DNA of 64,000 nt. It comes from Liolophura sinensis (Eukaryota > Mollusca > Polyplacophora > Chitonida > Chitonidae). A program made the translations under genes and the position numbers. Each line of letters starts with the position of its first letter. Positions within the stretch are counted from its first letter, which is position 1. This document shows, in pieces, positions 10,955 to 22,325 of this stretch. The stretch covers positions 22,779,295-22,843,294 of the forward strand of contig NC_088298.1 in assembly GCF_032854445.1 (NCBI RefSeq). The letters run 5' to 3'. The notes beneath the pieces were generated by a model, which made no database searches, was not told the DNA's origin, and saw only the letters and a program-made list of their open reading frames with translations.

Positions 10955-11338
10955 CCTCCTCCCGCGCCACGCTCCTCTGTTAGGTTAGTTTTAAGACAAG
11001 GTCTCCAAGATAAGCCAGCGCGTTTGTATCATGCAGAAATACAGCTAGCTGCAGTACGTCACGTTGACGATTACGTCAAGCGCGCGTTGATGAGGTACCG
11101 TGTCAGTATAAATGAGATGTAAATGTTTGCTTGCTGTGTTATCCGGGGGCACCTGTCAGATTGCACCAGTCTTATCGCTTGTCTATAAGGCGATAGCGTT
11201 GATCTTACGGTCAGTGTCTGACATGTTGAGTCGTAACAGCTTGACCTAGACGATAAAATACCAGATCTGTCAACCAAGTGGGTTCAATATCGGCCACCAG
11301 CTGATGTTTGGTGTGTGCTGGCGGGATTTGTCGTTCAG
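10955..11338 (+). promoter_or_regulatory. Possible promoter and first exon ending in a splice donor
   Basis: This non-repeat stretch is unusually CpG-rich for the window (CCCGCGCCACGC, CAGCGCG, AAGCGCGCG). It has two TACGTCA half-CRE sites (about 11056 and 11072) and TATAAAT at 11107-11113. About 230 bp further on, TTCAG|GTAAAG at 11338/11339 is a good donor. The last ATG before it (11303) gives a frame of only 11 whole codons that reads into the donor in phase 2. A non-coding or mostly untranslated first exon is as likely. All of this is inferred from short motifs. Confidence 0.25.
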
Positions 11339-11610
11339 GTAAAGTTATGTAATCTTTAAAAGCGGTATCGGTTAGAGACAATATTGAGGCATTTGGCTTA
11401 TCAGCCAGTATTCCGTGTTTATTTTATTGACATCTAGAAGTTTGTTATATCACACTGAAACCAGTCTATGGATATATTTTCTTTCAATTACATAATGCAT
11501 TTAAGGTGCTAATGTGATAATAGTAACCGAAGTATCTAACTTCGTTGTTCAGACCATCCACCGGTAAAACAATCTCCAAAGTCAAATTTCCAAAGACTAT
11601 GTTTCGTTGA
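11339..11610. other. No feature seen
   Basis: AT-rich sequence between the possible first exon and the 160-bp tandem repeat. It would be intronic if that exon is real. Confidence 0.3.
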
Positions 11611-11990
11611 TAAAATTAGCATCACGATCTCTTAAATATGTATGAATAATAAAAGAGTCGTGTCATGCGCTGAATGTTTTGAAATTTGAACCGTGCCATC
11701 CTTCATTTCGTTGGTTATATCCAAAAATGTATTATCTTTGTCTACAACATACTAAAACCAACATTTTCTGAATTTAAAAAATAGCATCAAAATGTCTTAA
11801 ACATATATGCATAATACAAGAGTCTGATCTTATATTAAATGATTTGAAATTTGGATTGTACTATCCTTCATATCCAAAAAATATATGATTTTTCTTTGTC
11901 CAGAGCATATTAAAACATTTTCTGAATAAAAACATTAGTCCCAGAAACTTAAATATATATGTATAATACAAGAAACGGCTTCAAGTTAAA
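11611..11990 (+). repeat. Degenerate tandem repeat, about 160 bp, 2.3 units
   Basis: Marker strings recur in the same order: TAGCATCA, CTTAAATATGTATGAATAAT, TTTTGAAATTTG, ATCCTTCAT, ATATCCAAAAA, TTTGTC, CATACTAAAAC and CATTTTCTGAATTT. Units start near 11618, 11787 and 11935, so they are about 169 and 150 bp long. Divergence is substantial, so the array is old. Confidence 0.65.
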
Positions 11991-13016
11991 AAAGCTTTCA
12001 GGATACCTGCCGTAGGGCGGTGGTTTACAACTTGGAATCTCGTCCGCTCCATTCATATACTAGTCCACAGTCCTCTATAAAGTGCAAAAATCTTGAGTCC
12101 CTCGTTAAACACGAAATATCTAGAACAAATAAATGTATAAGTAATATAATATAATAAAATATAATATGATATAATATAATACAATATAATTGTCTACTCA
12201 GTCATTGGTCAGTGCTAATCACATGACATGAGTTCATCCTGCGGGCCCAGGCATGCTTGGTTCACTTCTCACCGCATGTGTGTAGAATTCATGCTAATCC
12301 GCGTCGTAATTATCTGGTAATTAATTTTCAATTAGTCATCGACCTTACCTTGCGTTATGTACACACACATTTCACCGCAAATATACAACCTAACTGACAC
12401 CGGATACCAGCGACATGGGGTCACGTGACAGTCGGCGTTAAGGAGTTAAATGGGTACCTAAACGAGTCCGTTTCCGCTCTTTCATTCCATCAATACCTAC
12501 TTAATGGTTCCGTGCTTCAGCAGCAACCGCAAGGTTGAGTGGATCCGAACAAGGAATAACGAGGCTGTGTGAGTGGTTCCCGACGACAACTCGTGGCACG
12601 ATATTATAAGGTTACTCTGTTATTATGCGCAGAAAGCTCTGTTTGTCTAGCCCATCAAAGCGTGTGCAACATTCTACCATGGGTGAGTGCTCCAGAATTA
12701 ATGAAGTGACAGCAGTACATCATGTAAACTTGCATCACTGCAATAGGAATCGAAGGCATATTGGTTGACGCTGAATACACACTCAGTTTAAAAACATTTT
12801 CAACAGCGTTCATTGGCGCATGTGCTAAATTCGTCGACATTGATTGGTCCTTGTCACTCAGTTTATGGGGGTCTCTTTCTCCAATAACGAACCATGGCTA
12901 ACTTCGTATTAGTGAAATATTATTGAGTGTGGCGATAGTGTCTGGTGAATTAAAACGAAACAATTTTTGTCCTTTGGCGTTTCTGAATTACTGCGGGTCT
13001 TGGTCCAGTTCCATGC
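11991..13016. other. No gene seen; AT microsatellite at 12135-12190
   Basis: An (ATAAT)n tract lies at 12135-12190. A possible very degraded SINE-1 tail (GTGAAATATTATTGAGTGTG) lies near 12912. No supported frame. Confidence 0.5.
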
Positions 13017-13727
13017 ATGTACCTGCCTCTGTACAGACCTGTTAACGCACATATCTACCAGACAGTATACAGTAGAGGCTTAATCACTACAGTTATTTTA
13101 GTAACCCAAATACTTGTTATGTGTCAGTCCAACATTAACCTGTCCTCCAACCACGCTCACATATTATTATTCTACTCAGTGACATCATTTGCAAGCATAT
13201 GGTGAGTATTGGGTTATATGACCAGTTCATACTGAAAGTAATCTAATAGAATTGATTGCGGCAATTTCATACATCGAATACCTTTTTGAGCTAATATGAA
13301 CACAATTCAATTTAGTTTGGAATCAAGCTGAAATACTGGCATTGGTAATTCGTCTGGGAGGTGACGTGTGTAATTCGTTCGACTTGAAATTTGATAATCA
13401 GTACTAGATCTTCTTGTCTGTTTTAACCAATAAACCGTAATTTCTGTTTAGAAAACCACCGACAAAACTCAGTCCATGTCAAAACTGCTTCAGACAAACC
13501 TAGGGATATGTCTTTTAAAAGACAGTGCCTGTCAGCATGTTTTACCGTAACATTTTTCTTGCGGTGATAACTCTCTCCGTGGAGCTTATTTTTGAATGGT
13601 TTACATTGCACCGTGCTCTGAACGTAACTTAACCTCGCCAACAGCCAAACCCTTGAGTACCCATATCGGCTGGCTTTGGCAAACCACTTGTTTTTAATTT
13701 TGTAACCAAAAGTTGTCTTTCTTACAG

Positions 13728-13939
13728 AACAGTCTGTGGGCTCTGCTACTCAAAACAAACAGATAATTAACGCGGATAATTTAGGGTTTGAGTTTCTGCA
13801 CATCCACAATGCCGTCTCGGCAGAAGAGCGTTGTGGTCTTACCACATCGGGAGCACCAACACTTGTTTTTCTGCCTTTTCCATACAGAAATGTCTTTGTT
13901 TTTTTTTTGCCTTTGAGTGAAAACACATTGCAGTCTTGA
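13728..13939 (+). CDS. Possible 3'-terminal exon, unknown protein
   Basis: A strong acceptor (GTTGTCTTTCTTACAG ending at 13727) opens a frame of about 69 codons that begins CAGTCTGTGGGCTCTGCTAC at 13730 and ends at a TGA (13937-13939). ATTAAA, a common poly(A) signal variant, lies 35 bp after the stop (13974-13979). The first two thirds of the peptide are of mixed, ordinary composition (for example NADNLGFEFLHIHNAVSAEE); the end is Phe-rich from a T-run. I recognise no domain. A partner 5' exon was not identified, and the donor at 11338 does not join in this frame. An open frame of this size is common by chance here, so the call rests on the acceptor plus poly(A) signal. Confidence 0.22.
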
Positions 13940-15224
13940 ATGTTTTACTGTATACAGATTTTACTGTAACTGAATTAAAGTTTTCACAGCAAAACACGTA
14001 TTTTTTTTTACTTTAATCAGATGGTAATAAGACAGATCTAACATTTTTCTGTTATCCTGTAAGCTTTTAGAAAATTGTCAAATGGCGCCTTTTAGTGTTC
14101 TGCTGATTTCTTTAACCCTGTACATTGAAGTCGTAAATGAAGCAGATTACGTTCAGAGGGCATCATCGAGAGGTCAATTATCGCCACTCGCTGAATGATT
14201 TAGGAAGGTGTAGTAGCTGGATAATGAACGAGAATTTTCTTTAGCAGCCATAATTTGGAGTTGTTTGCGTATTGATTTTGTAAAGCGACACACAGTCTTG
14301 TAGATTGTAGAGCCGACTATTCATAAAAAGATCATACCGTTTCTTTACGTGCTGGTTGAATTTTTAAAACTTAAATGCTAAAATGAAGACAATAATGAAT
14401 TATTTTTCCGTAAAACAACCAGTGATTTATATCATCTTTGACATCTAAAGCCGGCTGTTTGCCTTCGAGATCACAAAAAATGACGCGATTTACCGGTGTG
14501 TTTTGATTCAAACTTTGAATTGAAATATTGCAAGTGGATTCGCCTAAGACAAATATCGATTACCGTTAGACAGGTAGATTAATTTAGATTGCGAACTATT
14601 TGGAGTTCCTAACAGAGCACATCTTTTCTTCGTGTACTGGGTTTCATCAGCTCACAGACTATAGCTGCGGGCAGTGCCGCACAGCGTACAACTCTATCGA
14701 ACGTCTTTATTGGCAAAGACTGTTCAAAGATCAATAAAACAAATCAAAGAATGTTGTTTTCTGGGAATAAAAAACATGGTGGACTGACAGATTGCGTATA
14801 CACATGCCGATGAGTGCGGGATATTGAGTGTACGACCGGTCATCGCCGCCAGGTGGCGTGTCTATCGGTATGACGTACGAAGTATTCGGTGACATGCCCT
14901 TCAAATTTCAATACGCCATTTCTGCTTGTTCGGGTGTATTTGGAACCTTCCTTTGTGTTTATCGTCTCAAGTTGAGTCTCTTGATACATACTTTAGAACA
15001 TGGTCGATTTGAGTCTTGAACCAAACTTTTTTGTATTCCGCTAAAACGCAGCAAATCTTTAAGATTTCAAGAATTGGTCACATTTGAAGAAATTTAGGCT
15101 TCCGATTTTGAATATGTAGGACACTGTGAAATAACACATGTATAATTCTAGTTTGTGAGGTTGTAAAGCTACCCACATCTGTAATGCTTTGGATAATTCA
15201 CTGTTTTTTTTATCTCTTTAATAT
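13940..15224. other. No gene or repeat seen
   Basis: AT-rich DNA. The 63-codon frame at 14828-15019 has no splice or domain support. Confidence 0.4.
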
Positions 15225-15480
15225 AATAAGAGACTTACAACACAGAGAGTAAAACCACAGCAGCGACGACAGTGTGATAGTTGGCAAATGGTCACACTCA
15301 ACCGGTGAAAGACGGCCTTCTGTCAGATTACCTCAGGTAGGGTTTTATGCTAACTGTTCATGTAAATGCTTAAACAGTAGCGAATTACACGCCCCTTGCA
15401 CAATGGCTTGAACAGAATTGTGGGGTAAAATTGCAATTATGTTAACTGCAGTTTGTTAGGTGTCACTGGTCTCACCAAAT
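15225..15480 (-). repeat. Family A copy, nearly complete 3' half
   Basis: On the minus strand it ends CTGTGTTGTAAGTCTCTTAT. In plus orientation AGAGAGTAAAACCACAGCAG, CAGTGTGATAGTTGGCAAAT, AACTGTTCATGTAAATGCTT and ACACGCCCCTTGCACAATGG are all family A markers. It carries a single 81-bp block. Confidence 0.8.
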
Positions 15481-15502
15481 TCTCATCAATTTAACGTACA
15501 AT

Positions 15503-15564
15503 ACCACTAAAACAATAAGCCCTACCCAACCACTAAAACAATAAGCCCTACCCTACCACTAACA
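15503..15564 (+). repeat. 26-bp direct repeat, 2.3 units
   Basis: ACCACTAAAACAATAAGCCC followed by TACCC(A/T) occurs at 15503 and 15529 and begins again at 15555. Confidence 0.75.
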
Positions 15565-15954
15565 ACCCCCACGGCCTTATCTGCGGTAAATGTGTCTCTC
15601 CCTCGAGAGAGACCTTCACAGTGCATTTTGCTGAGCTTATCTTATCATCTGTGACATGAATTGGCCATGATTTCCTTATTTCTTTTCTTTACAGGAACTA
15701 CTTACCAAGAAACGTCTCTTTGAGAAAATATTGTAATTTTTAACTTACCATATAACTTGACATCTAGGACAGGGGATACTTTTCTGAAACCTAACCGTGC
15801 GCTTTAGAATTATTTATTTTCTCAAATACTCTAATAACCTCGTATGGTGATTCCAGTACACGGGCCCTTTAACAAACAACACGTTGTGGAGGGAATACGT
15901 ATATATCCATAGACTCAATGTGTCGATGGAGTCATGATCGATACAGAATCTCTG
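15565..15954. other. No gene seen; a strong lone splice-acceptor motif
   Basis: TTATTTCTTTTCTTTACAG ends at 15694 and would be an excellent acceptor. It is followed by only 13 codons before TAA in one frame, and no convincing partner is visible. CTCTC/GAGAG at 15591-15612 forms a short hairpin. Confidence 0.35.
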
Positions 15955-16062
15955 TATACCTGAGCTGGCGTGCAGTGCTGGCAGAGCGTCTGGTCTAACA
16001 TCGCCCAGATACCCAACTCTTTGAGAATTAACATGCAATTCGATCCCGGTTTTAATTTCTGA
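15955..16062 (+). mobile_element. tRNA-like SINE fragment, family unclear
   Basis: TGGCAGAGCGTCTGGTCTAA resembles an A box and anticodon arm, and AATTCGATCCCGG resembles a B box. The spacing fits a tRNA head. The body that follows does not clearly match SINE-1, SINE-2 or SINE-D. It is not a functional tRNA gene, because the stems do not pair well. Confidence 0.35.
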
Positions 16063-16763
16063 GTAATACAAAGCTGAAGCCTGTGCCCAATCGTCCGTGT
16101 GTTACGTTCCATTCTGCTGCAGGAATCGTTGTATAAATAAAGGCAAGCGTGACGGAGTGCCATCAGTAGTCTTTGATATAACCTGTATAATGGGCGACCA
16201 AATGCGTTGCAGCCTTAATCTACGGTCTACAGTGGCCCGTTTGCTTTATTTATCGCTGAATTCATAACTGTCACCGAACTTTGGAATGTTGTGCTCGTCT
16301 TTTTTTTTTGTTTTTGCTGTGGCGTGAGTGAAAGCTATTAAAGGTTAACACAATAGCACAATTTGCCACATTGTTTAAATAGACACACATAAGTGAGTCC
16401 CATTAGAGAAAAGAGCTTCATTAGATTACTCAATCTCGATGTAGACCTACCATATCACTGCACAATGCTGTGCCATTGATTCCACGGACAATCCGTGACT
16501 GTTTGATCTTATTACATACAAACAGATAGTAGCGGAATTCACTAAACCTTGAAATGTTGTCTTAGTTCTCCGTTTATGTTGTGTAGTAAATAGAGCCGAC
16601 TAAATGTTAACAGAATTTACAAGCATTATCCCCAAAACATAACACTATTATTGGCAAGTTGGAAATAACATGACAGGGAGAGGTTCTTATGGAAACCGAA
16701 AATTGCTCATCCCTAGGAATATTTTCACTACCCTGTCACCCGATATCTGTCTACTCTGTTTAT
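16063..16763. other. No gene or repeat seen
   Basis: AT-rich with a T-run near 16300. No supported features. Confidence 0.4.
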
Positions 16764-16918
16764 TTTTTTTTTTGGTTTAATTCGTGCTTTACGCCGTATT
16801 CAATAATATTTCTTTTATACGATGGCGGCCACGAGTTTCCGCAGGTTCGGAGAGACCTTCCCACGCACAAACGTAGAGGAGGCCTGCATAAGCTGAATTT
16901 GAGCTCACAGCCATTCTC
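16764..16918 (-). mobile_element. SINE-1 copy, degraded
   Basis: In plus orientation it reads TTTACGCCGTATTCAATAAT, TATACGATGGCGGCCACGAG, CGGAGAGACCTTCCCACGCA and AGCTGAATTTGAGCTCACAG, the reverse of SINE-1 tail, core and B-box regions. The tRNA head is lost beyond the B box. Confidence 0.8.
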
Positions 16919-17899
16919 TGTTCATGAAACCATAATCAGTTAATCGATCGATAACTTAACCTCCGCACACTTTACTCGGAAATATCGCTCCATTACTGCC
17001 TACCCCCAGTTATTTGATCTTATCCCAAACAAATTCACAACACAGCGACAGGTCTAAGTATATGACATATCCCGGCGTCCTTGCTAGTCATCAGTCATTT
17101 CCGTTAGAGGCCATCTCTTATTTCCTGCACATTCCACGTGGGAGTAAAGTGCCGTTAGAAAAAAAACTAATGTTTACTGACAGTTTATGAGATGGACACT
17201 CGATTTCAGCTTGCATGAAGTGCATGCGAAGTGAAATTAGCTCCATGTGACGATAAAGATAATAGAGAAAATTTGTCGCACAAATCACTAGGAAGCGGAC
17301 TGATACCACATTAACTACAGTTTGGCAGTTTTGGCAGTTTCAGCTGCTGCGTATACGAAGTTAAAAATCGTATCGCACAGGAACCTATTTGTGTGGTTAC
17401 ATGTGAATTTGACCCTTTCGAGTTGAAAAGATAGAAACAGGTTAAAACTCTTCCTGCCTGCAAATTTACTGCACGTGTCAATTGATCTTTACGTATTCCT
17501 AATCATGTCTCTTAGTCACACCCCTGTACGATGCGACCCGACACTTAAGTATGCCCAGTCCCATCTTAACTCACACCACTGATGCCGCTCTAAATTGCGG
17601 TGTTTTGCGATGATTTTGATTACTGAACGGAAATGTACTTTGGAAATTAAACAGTGGTTTTCCTTGTAAATTAGATGTGCTTTCTTTAAACATATTTCCA
17701 CAAATTTATTTGGCCAGGATATGTTTTTTAAAGTTCGGCCTGGTTGTTTGGTGTCGTGAACCAACCACATTTAACTGATACTCTGGTATCTGGTTCAGGA
17801 AACGTTTAAATGCAGTTCCAGCCACGTGTTTATTGGTGACAGAAATTACGGTAACAAAAAAATAGTTCCCTTACCATTATTCGGAATAAATAGTACCGG
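16919..17899. other. No gene or repeat seen
   Basis: AT-rich flank of the 33-bp array. Minus-strand frames at 17118-17309 and 17516-17770 have no support. Confidence 0.4.
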
Positions 17900-19440
17900 A
17901 GAAAGCTTAGCTTGTTGTTTACGTGCAAACAATGTGGGATAGTTAAACCAGCTTGTTTCTCACGTGTATACGATGTAATATAGTCAAATCAGCTAGCTTC
18001 TGTCGTGTATACAGGGCTTGTTATTTACGTGGCAGGATAGTCAAATCGGCTTGTTATTTTACGTGGCAGGATGGTCAGACCAGCTTGTTATTTACGTGGC
18101 AGGATAGTCAAATCGGCTTGTTCTTTTACGTGGCAGGATGGTCAGACCACCTTGTTATTTACGTGGCAGGATAGTCAAATCGGCTTGTTATTTACGTGGC
18201 AGGATAGTCAAATCGGCTTGTTATTTTACGTGGCAGGATAGTCAAAACAGCTTGTTATTTTACGTGGCAGGATAGTCAAATCGGCTTGTTATTTACGTGG
18301 CAGGATGGTCAGACCAGCTTGTTATTTACGTGGCAGGATAGTCAGATCGGCTTGTTCTTTTACGTGGCAGGATGGTCAGACCAGCTTGTTATTTACGTGG
18401 CAGGATAGTCAAATCGGCTTGTTATTTACGTGGCAGGATATTCAAATCGGCTTGTTATTTTACGTGGCAGGATGGTCAGACGAGCTTGTTATTTACGTGG
18501 CAGGATACTCAAATCGGCTTGTTATTTACGTGGCAGGATGGTCAGACCAGCTTGTTATTTATGTGGCAGGATAGTCAAATCGGCTTGTTATTTACGTGGC
18601 AGGATAGTCAAATCGGCTTGTTATTTACGTGGCAGGATGGTCAGACCAGCTTGTTATTTATGTGGCAGGATAGTCAAATCGGCTTGTTATTTACGTGGCA
18701 GGATAGTCAAATCGGCTTGTTATTTACGTGGCAGGATGGTCAGACCGGCTTGTTATTTACGTGGCGGGATAGTCAAATCGGCTTGTTATTTACGTGGCAG
18801 GATGGTCAGGCCAGCTTGTTATTTACGTGGCAGGATAGTCAAATCGGCTTGTTCTTTTACGTGGCAGGATGGTCAGACCAGCTTGTTATTTACGTGGCAG
18901 GATAGTCAAATCGGCTTGTTATTTATGTGGCAGGATAGTCAAATCGGCTTGTTATTTACGTGGCAGGATAGTCAAATCGGCTTGTTATTTACGTGGCAGG
19001 ATGGTCAGACCAGCTTGTTATTTATGTGGCAGGATAGTCAAATCGGCTTGTTATTTACGTGGCAGGATAGTCAAATCGGCTTGTTATTTACGTGGCAGGA
19101 TGGTCAGACCGGCTTGTTATTTACGTGGCAGGATAGTGAAACCAGCTTGCTATTTAGATGGCAGGATAGTCAAACCAGCTTATTATTTACATTTATGAAG
19201 TAAGATAGTCAATTCAGTTGGTTTCTCATGCGAATAAGAGGTAAGGCAGACAGATCAACTTATATCTTCCGTGTACAGGGAACAAGATAGTTAAATCATC
19301 TGGCTATTTACGTGTGCACGTGGCAATATAGTCAGCTTTTTGTTTACATGTATATGAATCCGTACAGTACTGACTTGCTTCTTACGCACACGATGTATGA
19401 TAGTCAAATCAGATATAATTAATTATCGGATTAGCATTAT
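17900..19440 (+). repeat. 33-bp satellite array, about 36 core units
   Basis: The core, 18008-19195, repeats CTTGTTATTTACGTGGCAGG + AT + AGTCAAATCGG (33 bp; 34 bp when an extra T is present). Two unit types alternate, ending AGTCAAATCGG or GGTCAGACCAG, and often form a 99-bp three-unit order. Both edges are degenerate, and the left edge has longer units of about 41 bp with extra ACGATG-like bases. Frames of up to 257 codons arise because 33 is a multiple of three. The 34-bp units shift the frame, which argues against coding. Confidence 0.95.
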
Positions 19441-19967
19441 TTCAATCGACCAGAGTTTTTATGCGTCAATCATCGCCGAGCAGGCACTGTTGTGTACATG
19501 GACGTTTTTTTTACGACTGATAGCAGAGGTTGTATACATGGCCTCATAGAGCGCGGGATGCAGGGTACCATGCACGGAGTTTATTTACATTCTCTACAGT
19601 AGCATGTAAATACCGAGGAAAATTAGATTACATATGAGGATGTTGTGTAACACATTACATGACAATGTAACCACAGCTCTCCCGAGGCTCTATCCTGTAT
19701 TTGCCTTATCGATCTGTCATAACGGTGGCCTATTGAATTGATCACGACAGGGAGATGATGAACGTCACGTGGCACGTAGCTTGTCCGGTGTAACACCTGG
19801 TATGAGTCTCACTACCTCGAACCAAACTTATTTACTGTTACACAGGAAAGCAAAAGAAGTAAGAAGTGTCTTGTGCCTCCGTGGCGTTGTAGATAGGAGC
19901 CTTTCACCAATGAGACCGCTATGAATTCGTGCCCAGCATTTGCTGTTTTTTTCTCCGCGTGTACATG
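19441..19967. other. No gene or repeat seen
   Basis: AT-rich. No supported frame or repeat match. Confidence 0.4.
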
Positions 19968-20095
19968 TACGTGAACAGATCTTCCACCAATCTGCTTGGA
20001 TTTCCACTGGCTGTGACCGGTTTCCTCCCATCATAATGCTGGACTGCCGTCGGAGGAGTAAATTTCTGTAGTACGGCGTAATACTCCAATCGAAA
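19968..20095 (+). mobile_element. SINE-1 fragment, old
   Basis: GACCGGTTTCCTCCCATCAT, AATGCTGGACTGCCGTCGGA and TAGTACGGCGTAATACTCCA match the 3' half of SINE-1 with many changes. The upstream part is too diverged to align. Confidence 0.7.
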
Positions 20096-20439
20096 AAGTA
20101 AAATAATATTTTTGGGAATTTGATTTATTGATTTGGATTGGCGAAAGATTACTCGTTATGATCGAAATGGGCCACAGCGTTGTGACGAATTAAATTTTGT
20201 TTGTTTGTTTGTCTGTCCAGTTGTGTTGTAACGTCCTTTTAAGTCTTAATTCATCCATTACACGCGGGAAACGGTCCCTGTTTGTAACCAGCCATCTAAT
20301 ACGGACATACATATAGTGCTGACTCACTCTAATTCAACGCTGAAGACACCAGACAAGACACCATAACAACTCACAGTATACAGTGGCACGTAGCTGAATT
20401 TGTACACATACCAATCAAATTCACTTGAAAGTTTAATCA
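20096..20439. other. No gene or repeat seen
   Basis: AT-rich DNA. A (TTTG)n tract lies near 20198-20212. Confidence 0.35.
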
Positions 20440-20516
20440 TTTCAAGATTTCATTTGTTATCACATTGCTGTCTCTGCTCTAGATTTGTTCTCTATGCTGT
20501 AGTCTTTGATATTATA
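20440..20516 (+). repeat. Family A 3'-end fragment
   Basis: TTATCACATTGCTGTCTCTG, TTCTCTATGCTGTAGTCTTT and GATATTATATTTA form the family A terminal block and end. A SINE-1 begins directly at its AT-rich 3' end. Confidence 0.65.
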
Positions 20517-20650
20517 TTTATTTATTTATTTGATTGGTGTTTTACGCCGTACACAAGAATATTTCAATTATACGACGGCGGCCAGCAATATGGTGGGTGG
20601 AAACTGGGCAGAGCCCGGGGGAAACCCACAACCATCCGCATGTTGCTTTA
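20517..20650 (-). mobile_element. SINE-1 copy, 5'-truncated
   Basis: In plus orientation it has (ATTT)n, TTTACGCCGTACACAAGAAT, TATACGACGGCGGCCAGCAA, TGGGCAGAGCCCGGGGGAAA and CACAACCATCCGCATGTTGC. It is cut before the head. Confidence 0.9.
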
Positions 20651-20684
20651 TATTATATAATCATGATGGATGGAATATCGGATT

Positions 20685-20832
20685 CCAACATCAGTGTGAA
20701 TGCATACTTATAACACAAACCTTCCAAGAACTAAGGAAGTATATAAAGCACGAAAATAGGACGGAATCATGCAAAGAGAAGCAGTCGACAGTGTCAGTGA
20801 TGTTGGAAAGACGCGAGGCATGTTCAAGGTGA
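20685..20832 (-). repeat. Family B copy, 5' half
   Basis: On the minus strand it reads CTCGCGTCTTTCCAACATCA, CGACTGCTTCTCTTTGCATG, ATTCCGTCCTATTTTCGTGC and ATATACTTCCTTAGTTCTTG. It closely matches 58280-58400. Confidence 0.75.
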
Positions 20833-22094
20833 CTGAGTGAAATCATTATTCAAATCGTGTACCACGCAAGAATGTCATTTGTCGATGAAAACTCTGTACC
20901 TCAGTTGCGCTTTGATTGTAACTGTTCCTATATCCTAATTCAACACGGTGAATATACGTGGAAAGTCATACGAAAATGTAATCATTTCAAGACTGTAGTG
21001 GACAGGGGCGAGATTGCTGACCTTTACATTCCCCTTGTTGCCATGTCTAACCTTAAGTCTGTATAGACACACTTCACTGTCCAAGAACTAGTATAATCTG
21101 GCATAACTTTTGTTTTTCTCCTGCAAGCCGTACAGCGGACATAGCATGTCGTTTTAGTCATAACATTGTTCAACAGAAGTACCACCAGCCCGATGCAATT
21201 CACCAAGAGGCGCTGATGCTTTATCTTTCGCTTTTGATGTTTTGTCAAAGCCACCAAGAGGCTGGCGGTTGAGCGGCATTGTCCACTTGACCAGTGTATT
21301 TTTCCACTGTTACCAGAAGGCAGTGCTGTTAAGTTATGACTCTGAATTGTGAGTTTAATGGATAATCTTTCCGGGAGATCGTCTTCATCTAAGGACACCA
21401 TTAAGCAAATTAAAATACTGAAAGCTAAACAGATTAGTGTGACCTAAAATGGCCACGTCGCTTGGTGTGCTTTTTGTGTGGCGTCGTTTGTTAAAGAGTC
21501 CTTGTTTTTGTTACAGTAGTTTGCGAGCAAGCCACACAAAGATTCACGTGTAACCCTCGAGCAAAACAGACTGCTTTGTTTCCTCCCACCATACTGCTGA
21601 TCGAAGATGTATAACTGAACTAACAAAACGAAGAAAACAACGAACATCTCTCAGGAAACTGATTCAGAAGAAGTAGTTAAAACTCTAAAGGAGAATCAAA
21701 TATTCAACAATCTTATTTAGAAAACAGATTTGTCAACCTTTTGAAAAGCAAGCTTTCAACAATTTTGAATCTTGTCTTGAGAAGTTTTTATCTAAAACGT
21801 TAAATAATTGAACCTCTCTCTCTCTCTCTCTATTATCTCTACACACAAACGGATGAATTACGTGATGCCTTCCTATGTTTGTTTTTAAATTGTGTTGTAA
21901 TATAACGAAATCGATTCAATCTTCCCTGCAATACGAAAGGGAAGATATATATTATTACCCTTCAAATATTTCCAAGCAATCGGGCCTTTGCCATATGGTT
22001 AAGATGCTTACCTTCCAATTTCCAAGACATACAACTGTTCAAAGCCAGACTTAGGCCATCAATTTGTATATCCATCACTCTCATTATTTTTGAG
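20833..22094. other. No gene seen; SINE-1 remnant and CT microsatellite
   Basis: TTTCCTCCCACCATACTGCT near 21579 and the following GTATAACTGAAC look like a decayed SINE-1 tail on the plus strand. (CT)n lies at 21812-21831. The 125-codon minus-strand frame 21024-21401 has no domain I recognise. Confidence 0.45.
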
Positions 22095-22325
22095 AACAGT
22101 CAGAGGTCTACATCATTTTTCACTGCTTTCTTTCCAACATACCCTGAAAACTGTTGACTGCTTCTCTTTAATTGATTCTGTACTTATTTCACACTTAATA
22201 TACTTTCTTAGTTCTTTGGTAGCTGGTGGTAAACATCGTTTTGGGAATTGGCCTTGTGATATTGGCCTGCAACGTCCACCTTGGTTGACGGCAGGTATAA
22301 GATTGTCTTTATTTCCATGTCGGAT
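22095..22325 (+). repeat. Family B copy, nearly complete
   Basis: TGTTGACTGCTTCTCTTTAA, ATATACTTTCTTAGTTCTTT, CGTTTTGGGAATTGGCCTTG, CAACGTCCACCTTGGTTGAC and GGCAGGTATAAGATTGTCTT follow the family order. Confidence 0.8.

Noticed and set aside
12885-12945. SINE-1 remnant
   Set aside because: Only GTGAAATATTATTGAGTGTG resembles the tail. That is too little for a feature.
13180-13201. 22-nt microexon before GTGAGT
   Set aside because: AT-rich, weak pyrimidine tract, and not frame-neutral. The donor match alone is not enough.
18430-19203. 257-codon open frame
   Set aside because: It lies in the 33-bp satellite. Frame-shifting 34-bp units switch the repeated peptide in mid-frame, which a real repeat protein would not tolerate.
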